From Brachionus koreanus (taxonomy: Eukaryota > Rotifera > Eurotatoria > Ploima > Brachionidae), in contig PJRA01000412.1 in assembly GCA_016987375.1 (NCBI GenBank), positions 2,449,656-2,462,616 of the forward strand: DNA of 12,961 bases, written 5' to 3'. The stretch's first letter is position 1; the number at the start of each line of letters is the position of its first letter. This document shows, in pieces, positions 1 to 8,395 of the stretch. Both the position numbers and the translations under genes were made by a program. The notes under the pieces were generated by a model that was not told the DNA's origin, did no database searches, and was given only the letters and a program-made list of their open reading frames with translations.

Positions 1-1683
1 AGTTAAATGATAAATAATTAATTAAGAAACAAATTTGAAATTTAATCAACACCTCTCTGATTGGAACGTCTTTGTCTGCTGGTGGTTTAACATATTTGAG
101 ACGAATTGCTAAACTACTAATGCTGAATATACTCTATTTTTGAACTGCTCAAACGTTTTCCTGTTCATTTATTCACATTGCGTATCATTTCAGCTTTGTT
201 ACTATTTTTGGTTGGTAAAAGAGTTCTTTATTATCCGAAAACTCTAGAGACAAAAAGATTTTTTGACTTTTAGCCCATTGATAACCACAAGTCCATTCTT
301 TCAAATCAATTGAATGCATTGTTTTGTATTCCTTTAAGCTATTGACATAATTATTGCTTAATTTATTTATTGATATTCATTTTTTTTTATATAAAAGGGT
401 ATTTAATATCGATTTTGAAATTTTAAAACAGATAAGGCCTTTTAAGTAGTCCTGGTATTTATTTTTTTAACCCGAAAAAATATTATATTCAGATATTCCG
501 TGAATTTATTTGTTTTAAAATAAAGTAGTATTTGAACTTAAAAATATTTCATTCATGTTATTTTTGATTAAAAAAATCACATTAAATTCTGAACTTTTTA
601 ATTTATTACATTATCAAAGATATCAGACTAGATTTAAAAAAAATAAAGATAATTATCTTGAAATATGCATTTGGTGCAGCACCAAAAACTAAAAAAATAA
701 AGAAATTTTTTTTCTGTTTTAAAATCAAGTCTTGACAACGCAATTAAATTAAGAATTTTGAGTTTGATGTGAAACTAAACCCGTGGTTACGCTACTAAAA
801 TTGATAATGTTTGAAATTTTAGTATTGTTACGTCATTATTGGTAAAAAGACCTAACAGCAACAGCATTAACTGGTGAAATACTTTATCTAGCGGAAGCTG
901 AAATTGTGCTTAAGTAAGAAAGGTAAAAAGTGGTTTAACGAGTCTTCAGAGGAAGAAAATGAAAAAATAAGCTGTTATGAAAACAATAAGCGGATACTCC
1001 CATCTATTCATAATATTCACCGGGGCTTTTATTACGCTTTTTACTCAGACTTGGCACCTTTTGACAATTCAATCGACTGTACCTCATGAGAAAATGCATC
1101 GTGTTAACTGTGAAAATTGTTCATGGCGGTGATAAACAAAATGTTAGAAAAATAAACACAGATGGTTTTTTTTTTCAAAAATAAAAATTTTAATTCTATT
1201 AAAACTTCATTTTTTTATTTTTAAGATATTCGTTTATAACTCTTTTTCTCTTTCCTTTGCATCACCAGTTTTTCAACCAAAAATTTTTGAATAAAAAAAA
1301 TTAAAAGTTAAAAATAAATTTGATAAAAAATTATATTTATCTTTTAGCAAGAAAAACTTTCAAAATTTAGGAATTACGCCTTAAAAGATATCTATCTAAT
1401 TTTGATAAATTTTGTTCTAACTTTTCAAGTTATTATGATTATTTTATTTAAAATTATTTTTGAAGACAAGCTTTTTTCTTTTGCGCATTTAAAAAAAGAT
1501 AAAATAATATAATTTTATTTTTCTAATCTAAATTAAAAAACCATTCTTGAATTTATTACTAATACTTAAATTTGATATAGATTAATGTTTAACTTACGAT
1601 TACTAATCATTTCCATATAAAAAAAAATAAAATTCAAATTTTCGTTTATTTTAATTTCAAATCAAGAACTTTGGATAAAAAAG
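1..1683. other. gene-free AT-rich left flank with decayed coding scraps
   Basis: No gene is supported here. On the - strand around 185-319 there is an open stretch of about 44 codons with ordinary protein composition (it reads KEWTCGYQWAKSQKIF in part). At about 20-150 there are further open stretches in changing frames with stops between them, including QFVSNMLNHQQTKTFQ. A + strand open stretch lies at 904-1089 without an ATG start. These look like remnants of a dead gene or transposon that I cannot name. The rest is homopolymer-rich A/T sequence. The upstream 100 bases of the gene starting at 1684 presumably include its promoter, but I see no clear TATA element or other motif. Confidence 0.4.
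670..686. repeat. 17-bp GC-rich perfect palindrome
   Basis: TTTGGTGC-A-GCACCAAA is a perfect inverted repeat with 8-bp arms and a 1-base centre, in a stretch otherwise made of A/T runs. The single-base centre argues against an RNA hairpin and for a dyad-symmetric protein-binding site or chance. No gene is close to it. Confidence 0.5.
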
Positions 1684-1953
1684 ATGCCCATAACTGTTCA
1701 GAGACTTTCAGATGGATCAACTTATTACATTGAAGACATAGATCCGGGAACATTTGTAAACACTGTTAAAAGTAGAATAAGAAAAGAGTTTGCTCCTCAA
1801 TATAAAAATGGCTGTAGATTACTTTTTAACGACAAAGTAATGAAGTCAAGACATAGACTAAAACATTATAGAGTTGAAGATAACGCGACAATTCAAATGG
1901 ATGACAGAAAAGATTGGTCATCCTCTTCGTCAAGCTCTTCATCTGAAGACTAA
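1684..1953 (+). CDS. ubiquitin-like domain protein with Ser-rich acidic tail (paralogue 1)
   Basis: Intronless 89-residue protein. Residues 1-73 fit a ubiquitin fold by pattern: a beta-strand start (MPITVQRLSDG), a helix-like segment KSRIRKEFAP near 29-38, then GCRLLFN, which corresponds to the QQRLIF strand of ubiquitin, and a final strand ATIQMDD. After the domain the chain ends in DDRKDW, nine serines, Glu and Asp. There is no C-terminal Gly-Gly, so it should not be conjugated like ubiquitin; a binding or adaptor role is more likely (inference). The Ser run next to acidic residues resembles casein kinase 2 targets. A close paralogue of the same length lies at 4068-4337, with two unrelated genes between. 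The start is the only ATG near the domain start. I do not recognise the family by name. Confidence 0.8.
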   Translation: MPITVQRLSDGSTYYIEDIDPGTFVNTVKSRIRKEFAPQYKNGCRLLFNDKVMKSRHRLKHYRVEDNATIQMDDRKDWSSSSSSSSSED

Positions 1954-2060
1954 GCATCAATTATTTTAAATATATTTGTTTAAAAAAAAACAATTTTTTT
2001 CAATCAAATAGAGTTAAACCTTTAGTTAAGTTTTTAAAATGATCTATTTTTTTAATTCTA

Positions 2061-2066
2061 AATAAA
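2061..2066 (+). terminator. candidate polyadenylation signal of the first ubiquitin-like gene
   Basis: AATAAA lies 108 bases after the stop at 1953 and 54 bases before the next start codon, so the transcript end and the next gene nearly touch. In such AT-rich DNA the hexamer also arises by chance. Confidence 0.4.
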
Positions 2067-2119
2067 TGTATAAAGTTTAAATTTTAAAAATTATTAAAAA
2101 TATTTGAACAAAATTGAAG

Positions 2120-2849
2120 ATGTTAACTTCGGCTAATTCGATCCCTCCAAAAACTTGGCAACCACCTAATGTCACTTTAGAAACAAGGTTTATTCAAAAT
2201 CAAAACCAATTTAGAAAAAATTTATTTTATTCCTATTTAGTTTAGGCCAAATAATTATTGAACTTTATTGGAAACATGCTCCAGAAACTTGTAGAAATTT
2301 TGCTGAACTAGCCAGAAGAGGATATTATAATGGTATTTAGAAAAAAAAAACAATATTTTCCTAGCTAAAATTCTAAATATGTAGGTGTTAAATTTCATCG
2401 AATTATACCCGATTTTATGATTCAAACCGGAGACCCGACAGGTTAAAGAATAATTTTATTTTAATTATTCTAAATATACTGATTTGAAAATTTCAGGCAC
2501 CGGAAGAGGTGGAGCATCAATTTATGGAAAAACTTTTGCTGATGAAATCCATCAAGATTTAAAGCATATGGGTGTGATATTTTTTTTAAATTTTTGAACT
2601 TAAATAAAAAAAAAATAATAAAAAGGAGCCGGAATATTGAGCATGGCAAATGCTGGTCCAAACACAAACGGTAGTCAATTTTTTATTACACTAGCTCCTT
2701 GTGAGTGGTTGAATGGTAAACATGCAATTTTCGGAAGAGTTTCATCGGGAATGAAAGTTGTCCAAAGAGTCGGATTGCTACAAACTGATAAAGATGACAG
2801 ACCATTAGAAGAAGTTAAAATAATTAAGGCCTATATAACACCAAATTGA
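2120..2849 (+). CDS. PPIL1: peptidyl-prolyl cis-trans isomerase, PPIL1-type spliceosomal cyclophilin
   Basis: Five exons, 2120-2187, 2241-2332, 2385-2441, 2497-2571 and 2626-2849, join into a 171-residue protein; the introns are 52-55 bp with GT/AG ends. The family is recognised from the N-terminal [17 protein letters not shown], then [21 protein letters not shown], and the C-terminal [13 protein letters not shown], all characteristic of PPIL1 (about 166 residues in vertebrates). Cyclophilin catalytic residues are present: the Arg of FHRI, Phe-Met-x-Gln in DFMIQ, and the Trp of [12 protein letters not shown]. The family isomerises X-Pro bonds and PPIL1 is a stable component of activated spliceosomes, docking to SKIP/SNW1 in the nucleus. 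The start is the first ATG, and the residues after it already match the family. It sits between the first ubiquitin-like gene and a DUF167 gene on the same strand. Nothing in it looks broken. Confidence 0.95.
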
Positions 2850-2921
2850 GATAAAAAATTAGTTTTTGTATTTTTTGTTTTAAAAAATTTTAAATTTATC
2901 TATGATAGTTTATTGAGGATC

Positions 2922-2927
2922 AATAAA
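2922..2927 (+). terminator. candidate polyadenylation signal of PPIL1
   Basis: AATAAA 73 bases after the PPIL1 stop, followed by a T-rich stretch. It is the first such hexamer after the stop codon. Confidence 0.45.
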
Positions 2928-3079
2928 TTTTTTATTAGTAATAAAAAAAATTTGATTTTTTTTTGATCTAAATTTTAAAAAAAGCAATCAAACCAAGCAT
3001 TTTTGTATGCAATAATTTTTCTTTAGAAGACAAAAAAAAGTTGAAAATTCTTTACTAATTTAGATAAATAAAATAAAAT

Positions 3080-3703
3080 ATGATTGTGAAAATATTTTTG
3101 AAATTTTTAAAATCAAAAAATTTTAATTTTCTTCATTTTCAACATCTAGCAAAATCGTCAATGTCTAAAAACAAAAAAGGTCAGTCCAAAATTGAGAGTC
3201 AAGTAAGCTGCCAAATAATAAAAATTATGCATCTATTTAATTTTAGAATTTAAAAGCTCGGATCAAGCTCTATAAATACAGAAAAAGCAGTTTATTTGAA
3301 CAAAAATGGAAAATTATGTCTAAACATATTCGCCAAACCAGGTGCTAAAGATACCGAAATCTCAGGTAAACATATTTAGTAAAAATATGAATAAATTTAA
3401 AATTTAAAATTTTCTAGTTAGGTATTGAAGAAGATGCAATTAATGTTAGAATTGGTGCCCCTCCGATTGATGGTGAAGCAAATAAAGAATTAATCAAATA
3501 TATTTCTAAAATTTTCGGTCTTAAATCAAGTGAAGTTGTCTTAGATAAAGTTTTTATTTATCTGTTACTAATATTTCAAATTTCTAAACTTTAATTTCAA
3601 GGGTTCAAAAAATCGTAATAAAATTGTTGTTTTATCAGGTTGTAAACTAAGCGTCGATGAAGTAATAGAAAAAATAAAAGAAGAATTGAAACTAGAAATT
3701 TAA
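3080..3703 (+). CDS. C15orf40: UPF0235 / DUF167 (YggU-like) protein, C15orf40 orthologue
   Basis: Four exons, 3080-3202, 3257-3365, 3422-3549 and 3602-3703, give 153 residues; the introns are 52-56 bp and the phases fit. The core LNIFAKPGAKDTEIS, then INVRIGAPPIDGEANKEL and EVVLDKGSKNRNKIVVL, is the DUF167 signature (KPGAK, APPxxGxAN, GxKSRxK). The family has no established biochemical role. The first in-frame ATG, directly after a stop, adds 27 residues (MIVKIFLKFLKSKNFNF and on) that are rich in Lys, Phe and Ser with no acidic residue. This resembles a mitochondrial presequence, and the mammalian protein also has an N-terminal extension before its core. A shorter start at 3161 (MSKNKKGQSK) is possible and would give a non-targeted form. 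In the first intron the acceptor at 3256 is required, because the earlier AG at 3246 would break the frame. Confidence 0.88.
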
Positions 3704-4067
3704 TTGAAACTATGTTTTTTTTTTCAAAAAAAAAAAAAACTTTTTATATAATTAAACATTAAAAAATAAATAAAAAACTTAACGCTTTATAAATTGTTAA
3801 TCATTATTCAAATACACCTAGTTTCAACTGAGTTTAAAATTAAAAATTTGCTTTTAGCTGAAAAAAAAAACTTAAAAAAAGCTCTATTTGAATCAGAACA
3901 AAGGTAAAAAAATAGAAAACGAATTATGTAAATTTCGTTTTTAATTTTGTCAAGTTTATAAAAAAAAATTTTAAGAAATGACTTAATAAAAAATTTGGGT
4001 ATAAATAAGAACAGTTTTCGTTTTGGTTGAAAAAAAAAAATTTTGAACATAAAAAATTGCTTGAGAA
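3704..4067 (+). other. intergenic spacer with candidate 5' UTR intron
   Basis: It holds an AATAAA at 3765-3770, 62 bases after the DUF167 stop, which is a likely polyadenylation signal. Further on, a candidate short exon ends AACAAAG at 3903, then GTAAAA opens a possible 51-bp intron (3904-3954, ending TTGTCAAG). Its length matches the real introns nearby, so it could be a 5' UTR intron of the following ubiquitin-like gene. Transcript evidence is lacking, so this is only a suggestion. Confidence 0.3.
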
Positions 4068-4337
4068 ATGCCTATAACAATATTAAGAGTGTCTGATGGA
4101 GAAAGTTATCAACTGAACACCGAACCTGACACAAAAATTGGTGATATAAAGTCTGTAATTAAGACTGTATTAGCTCCGCAATTCGAAAACGGATGTCGTT
4201 TTATTTTTAATGGAAAAGTTTTGCAGTCATCAAAAAAACTTAAAAAGTATGGAATAAATGATGGTGACACAATAGAAATGGACGATTCAAAAAATTGGTC
4301 GTCACCATCTTCTTCGTCTAGTTCGGATACCGATTAA
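4068..4337 (+). CDS. ubiquitin-like domain protein with Ser-rich acidic tail (paralogue 2)
   Basis: Intronless, 89 residues, the same length as its paralogue at 1684-1953 and about half identical to it with a single one-residue gap. Shared blocks are MPIT, SDG, APQ, NGCR, FN-x-KV, the LK-x-Y pair and MDD-x-K-x-WSS. The ubiquitin-like fold is read from the MPITILRVSDG strand, the helix around KSVIKTVLAP, the CRFIFNGKVL strand-turn that matches ubiquitin's RLIFAGKQL, and the closing DTIEMDD strand. The tail is Ser-Ser-Pro, six serines, then Asp-Thr-Asp: the same layout as in paralogue 1 but recoded, so it is under selection for composition rather than copied recently. There is no terminal Gly-Gly. 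The product is inferred to act as a non-conjugated ubiquitin-like domain. The name and partner are unknown. Confidence 0.8.
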   Translation: MPITILRVSDGESYQLNTEPDTKIGDIKSVIKTVLAPQFENGCRFIFNGKVLQSSKKLKKYGINDGDTIEMDDSKNWSSPSSSSSSDTD

Positions 4338-4622
4338 ATTATAGTTATGGCCAATCGTTCAAATTCTTAAAAATTTTTTTTTTCGATTATAGTTATTAGT
4401 ATTGAAAAAAAATTTAATAAATCTAAAACAATATTTTTTCATTCTAATTATATAAAATCTTTTACAAACAAAGTTTTTTTTTAATTTTAATCTAATTTAA
4501 ACCTAGATCAAATCTAAAAAGAAAAATAAAAAAAATCTATAAAAAAAAGCTAAATAAAAAGATAAAATAAGATAAAAAAAAAGCTTTTATTTTTAAAATT
4601 TAACCATAATTTTTTAATAGAG

Positions 4623-4649
4623 GGAAGCATTATTTTTTATAATGCTTCC
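4623..4649. repeat. perfect 11-bp hairpin, 5-base T loop
   Basis: GGAAGCATTAT, then TTTTT, then ATAATGCTTCC: both arms pair at every position. It lies 285 bases after the stop of the second ubiquitin-like gene. It could be an RNA 3'-end structure, a small-RNA precursor stem or a transposon-end hairpin. I see no CTRR beside it on either strand that would make it a Helitron end. Confidence 0.7.
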
Positions 4650-4774
4650 ATTTAATTTAAAATTTATTTAAAATTTAAGTTAATTTAAAAACACACTTAT
4701 ATATTTAAAAATCGATCTTATCAAGGCTTTGTATTAAAACAGCAGAAACAATGAATGCGTCAAAATAGCATTTA

Positions 4775-5057
4775 GTCGGTCTCCCAGGCGGTCTGAATAT
4801 TTTGGCCGCAAAAAAAAAGGCCAACTAGTATATGAGCTATATTTCTTAAAATTAAATATTTTTGATTGAAATTTTTAATCAGTCTTTAAAACAAAATGCC
4901 TTTTAAGTCAATAAATTTTTTTCAAGGAAGATTTTTTGTAAAAAATATTTAAATTGTCTTTAATTCATTTTTTTTTCAAATTTTTAATATTTAATTAAAT
5001 AATTATAAATTTAAAAATCTTTATTTCTAATAATATTTAAATGTTCGGGAGACCGGC
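4775..5057. repeat. inverted pair of GC-rich blocks about 260 bp apart
   Basis: GTCGGTCTCCC at 4775-4785 is matched in inverse by GGGAGACCGGC at 5047-5057: 9 bp perfect, then a G-T wobble and a G-C pair. Each block is followed on the + strand by GC-rich sequence of similar design, CCGC-A-run-GGCC after the left block and CCGGC-A-run-GCTGGCC at the right one, and both neighbourhoods contain GGCGGT. Such GC islands stand out sharply from the A/T background. They may be ends of a small non-autonomous element or a foldback structure. Confidence 0.45.
4802..4829 (+). other. hairpin plus CTAGT, Helitron-like 3' end signature
   Basis: TTGGCC and GGCCAA form a 6-bp stem around an 11-base A-rich loop, immediately followed by CTAG and T. 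This is the CTRR|T layout of Helitron 3' ends on the + strand. The stem is short and there is no spacer before CTAG, so chance is quite possible. Confidence 0.25.
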
Positions 5058-5468
5058 AAAAAAAGCTGGCCTTATTTTTTGGCGGTTCAAATTTTTATTT
5101 TCAGAAACTTTTTAGTAAAAAAAAAAATCAAAAAATCAACAGCTTCATATGCTGTCTATTAATATTTGATAGAAATTTAATTCCTATTTAAAAAAAGGTT
5201 AAGTCTTTAGTTGCAAATTTTTGATTTGAGCCAAAAAAAGGTACTGCTCTTAATATTAATGATATAACTTTTTTAAAATTTCAAATTATTTTCTTGTTTT
5301 ATTTTTAGCGAGAAAATAAAAAAATAATCAAATAAATAAATAAATAAATTTATCTTATTTTATTTACTTATTTTTATTAGTGCTGAATTGAATGAAATTA
5401 TTTTTAAAAAGTGTGAACAATTTTTTTTTCATTTTTACTATTTTGAAATGCTAATTTTATAATGACAA

Positions 5469-5490
5469 CTAGGGCACCCCCGAAAACGGT
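5469..5490 (-). other. candidate Helitron 3' terminus
   Basis: Read on the - strand this is ACCGTTTTCGGGGGTGCC then CTAG, with T as the next base. CTAG|T fits CTRR|T. The segment before it is GC-rich and can fold into a short imperfect stem (ACCG against CGG-GGGT with a bulge), weaker than a textbook Helitron hairpin. Its place, 174 bases after the transposase stop codon, is what makes it credible. Confidence 0.5.
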
Positions 5491-5592
5491 AAACGAATAA
5501 TGAAAAAAATTGAATCTAACTTTTGTTTTGTTTTTATTTGAAGTTATGAAAAATAAAAAGTAGAAAATAATTTAATTATGAAAATTTTTCTT

Positions 5593-5603
5593 TTTATTTT
5601 ATT
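5593..5603 (-). terminator. candidate polyadenylation signals of the Helitron gene
   Basis: On the - strand two overlapping AATAAA hexamers lie 40-50 bases after the stop at 5643. They could serve as the 3' processing signal of the Rep-helicase transcript. Confidence 0.35.
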
Positions 5604-5642
5604 TAAAATTTATAATAAAAAATCCAAAAAATTATTTTAAAT

Positions 5643-7053
5643 TTATTCAAAAACTTCGTTGTAAACTACATTCCGCGTAAACTTTTCTCCGGAGTCCAAA
5701 GTTATTATAATATCATCGAAATCGGAAACTCTTGAGATAGCTACATATAATTGACCATGAGTGAAAACGGATTGATTAAGGTAAATACCAACTTTATGTA
5801 AAGTTTGTCCTTGTGACTTATTAATTGTCATGGCGAAAGCAGGTCTAATTGGAAATTGGATTCGCTTAAAATCGAAAGGGAGTCCAGAGTCAGATGGAAT
5901 AAGTGGGATTTTCGGAATGTAAACCGATTTTCCTTTACAGTTTCCGATTGCTATTTCTGCGTGAATTAAATGACTGTGCAATGATTTGATAACCAACCTG
6001 GTTCCATTACAAAGTCCCATATTTGCAGAAATATTTCTAAGGAGAATTATCGGTTGACCTACTTTTAATGATAGTTTGTGTGGTGGTACACCTGGTGGGT
6101 TAATACTATTCAAAAATTCAGTTGGATAAAGGGCAGTATTTGAGTCGTTTACTATTGAGTCTGTAGATAAAAATTCTATTGTTTCACCAGGTAGCAGATT
6201 GGTAGCTATTTCATTTATTGAATCTACTTCATCATTTGTAGAACAAAGAATTGCTGAATTTATCAACTCATCGGGATTAGGACTAATTATTAAAATTTTT
6301 TTTAATTAGAGAAAACTGATGTTTATTTGATTTAATTTTACTTGGTCATGAGTTTTGGATACACTTTATTTATTAAAGCTTTTTTGTCTAAGTAACAAAT
6401 TAGGTTTTCGGGTAATTCGATTAAGTCATCATATCCATTAGCGTCTGTGAATTTAGCTCTTTTTCCTTCACCAATTTGCAAGAGATAATCAGAAAAATCT
6501 TTAGCTTTTTTACTTTCTATTCCTGTTTTCATGAGTACTCTCATATTCTTTTTTAGTTTTAACACTTGTACTTTTTTCCAAAATTCTGATTTTTTGATGG
6601 TTGCGTTAATAATCTGAGCACGATTTCCTTTTTTCACCACTGGTAAAATTTGTCTAAAGTCACCTCCAAAAAGCATTACTTTGTTACCAAAATAAACTTC
6701 TCCGAGTTTTAGATCTTTAGCTTTCATAACGTCTCTAAGTGTCCGATCTAATGCTTCAAATGCATGTTTATGCATCATTGGAGCTTCATCCCATATTATA
6801 AGACTCGCAGACTGAATTAGTTGTCCAAGATTAGATTGCACTGATATATCACACGTCGATAAAGAGGTTAAATTAATGGGTATTTTGAAACGCGAATGAG
6901 CAGTTTTACCACCAGGTAGTAATAGAGCTGCTATACCTGATGACGCCACGGCTAGCACAATCTTTTTTTGCGATCTCAAATAAGCCAAAATAGTCTTGTA
7001 AAGAAAAGTTTTTCCAGTTCCACCAGGTCCATCAAGGAAGAACATATTTTTTC
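5643..7053 (-). other. PIF1-type superfamily 1 helicase domain of the Helitron protein
   Basis: Exons 7053-6342 and 6282-5643 carry the core motifs in order: Walker A GPGGTGKT (Lys 1380), motif Ia ASSGIAALLLPGGKTAHS, Walker B LIIWDEAP (Asp 1454, Glu 1455), motif III GGDFRQILPV (1495 on), motif IV LKKNMR, motif V FAMTINKSQGQTL (1752-1764) and motif VI GQLYVAISRV (1779 on). The helicase unwinds donor DNA during rolling-circle transposition. No motif is damaged and the two exons are fully open. The splice at 6341/6283 restores AAT-CCT between YPKLMT and PNPDEL. Confidence 0.93.
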
Positions 7054-7110
7054 CTTCTTAAAAAATTTAATTTTTAAATTTTAATTTTTTTTTAAAAAAT
7101 AGATAATTAC

Positions 7111-7787
7111 CAAGATTCACATTATTAACGCGTTCAATTATTTTGGTAAATACTTTTTTTTGATCAACGTTTAATACTTTTTGGTTATTTTCGTTTTCAA
7201 TTTTAAGTGCTTTGGTATCAAAATTAAGCTCGTCTTTAATTAGATTATTTTGCGAACTATTGTAAATCGAATGGATTCGGTCAAAATCAATTACATTCGA
7301 CTCGTTGAACTTAAATATTTCAATCAAAAATTCGTTATTTTTTGAACTCTGAATCAACACTTGATTGATGTAATACAAACATGTGTCGTAGATGGATTGA
7401 TTAAAGGTAATTTTGTTGTCCTTTTTTAAACATTGATATTTTTTTAAAATGTCATATGAAAGATAGTCTTTGAATTTATTCCATAATAATTTAACATCTG
7501 AGGGTTGACAATTTTCAATTATAAGAACGAAAAAATTTCTTAATTCAGTACAGTCAGTTATTGTGAAACACGCTTCGTTTAAACAATCGAATAATTGGGT
7601 ATCGCTTTCGAGGAGACCTCTTTTTTTGGCAGCTTCTTGAAAAGTAGAATACTCGGTGTTTTTAACGGTTTTTAAATCTTCGTAAGTCTTGGGACCTTTT
7701 GTATATAGTAGCAATAGTCTCAAAGAGAACCTTTCGATTTCAGAAGGATGGACAAAATAAATTCTTCCAATAATATCTTCGTTTGGC
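7111..7787 (-). other. Rep-helicase linker exon of the Helitron protein
   Basis: The exon opens with PNEDIIGRIYFVHPSEIERF and continues with LRLLL, KRGLLESD and ELRNFF. These are the conserved segments that join Rep and helicase in animal Helitrons (IGRI-Y-P-ERF-LRLLL, EAAKKRGLLESD). It is open throughout. It ends NVDQKKVFTKIIERVNNVNLG, the Q-motif-like lead-in to the helicase Walker A, which continues after a 57-bp intron. Confidence 0.88.
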
Positions 7788-8341
7788 CTATTAAAAATTA
7801 TCAAATTAAGATTTCAAGGTAATTGATTTAAATTTTTACTTAGCTCTTTCTTTCCACTTTTTCTCTGACTTGAGATATATATAGTGCTTGGGAATTTCGT
7901 AGTAATAATACTTATGAGCCCTTATGTCTTCCCGATTTAAACGAAAAAAACCATCCAACTCAGTTTCGTTGCAAGACTCGATTACATCTTGTATTTTTTT
8001 GGACGCATCAAAATAACAAATTTGTCTATTTTTTAAATTAACAGTCAACCTCTTAGTATTCGGATATTGAGAAGTTAATCCGAAATGAAACATTCTCCAT
8101 GCTGCTTCACATGCACTTATATATCTCATGTCTTTATATTTTTCGACCTCATTCGGGTTTTTTGGTTGAACAGTTAATGTTTTAGCGGCTAATGAATTAT
8201 TTGTAGTTACTGGGTTTACAGAACCAGGTGTGCTAACACTATTATTTTTAGCAGAAGTAGAGGCGGATACTGAAGTTGATGCTTCTGTTTTTTTATCGGC
8301 CTCTTTTTCAAAACTAATTTGAACCAATGAACTGTCATTAC

Positions 8342-8395
8342 CTTTTATAATAAAAACTAAAACAAAATTAAAATAAAAAAAATCAATTTTTGTAC
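8342..8395 (-). other. 54-bp stop-free intron next to the Rep tyrosine motif
   Basis: GTACAAAAATTG to TTATAAAAG, on the - strand. Removing it joins VYKG to NDSSLVQI, as the family requires. It is a multiple of three and has no stop in frame, so an unspliced transcript would simply add 18 Phe-rich residues. Confidence 0.8.

Larger units (their letters stand above)
4338..5468. other. AT-rich spacer between the gene cluster and the Helitron
   Basis: No protein gene is visible. AATAAA at 4416-4421 is a plausible polyadenylation signal for the second ubiquitin-like gene. The spacer carries a perfect 11-bp hairpin (4623-4649), GC-rich islands near 4775-4829 and 5046-5090, and a short TAAA/AAAT repeat at about 5325-5350. 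The rest is A/T runs. Confidence 0.5.

Noticed and set aside
1..120. FNQHLSDWNV on the + strand resembling a DUF285 (BspA-like) repeat
   Set aside because: Only ten residues match, the frame closes soon after and no second repeat follows.
904..1089. 61-codon + strand open frame
   Set aside because: It has no ATG start, no recognisable motif and no splice context; it may be part of a decayed element but is not called as a gene.
2470..2667. 65-codon - strand open frame
   Set aside because: It is antisense to PPIL1 exons 4-5 and the intron between them, with low-complexity Phe/Leu/Lys composition from A/T runs.
3808..4050. 80-codon - strand open frame upstream of the second ubiquitin-like gene
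   Set aside because: Composition is almost only Phe, Lys, Ile and Leu, as expected from A/T homopolymers; no motif.
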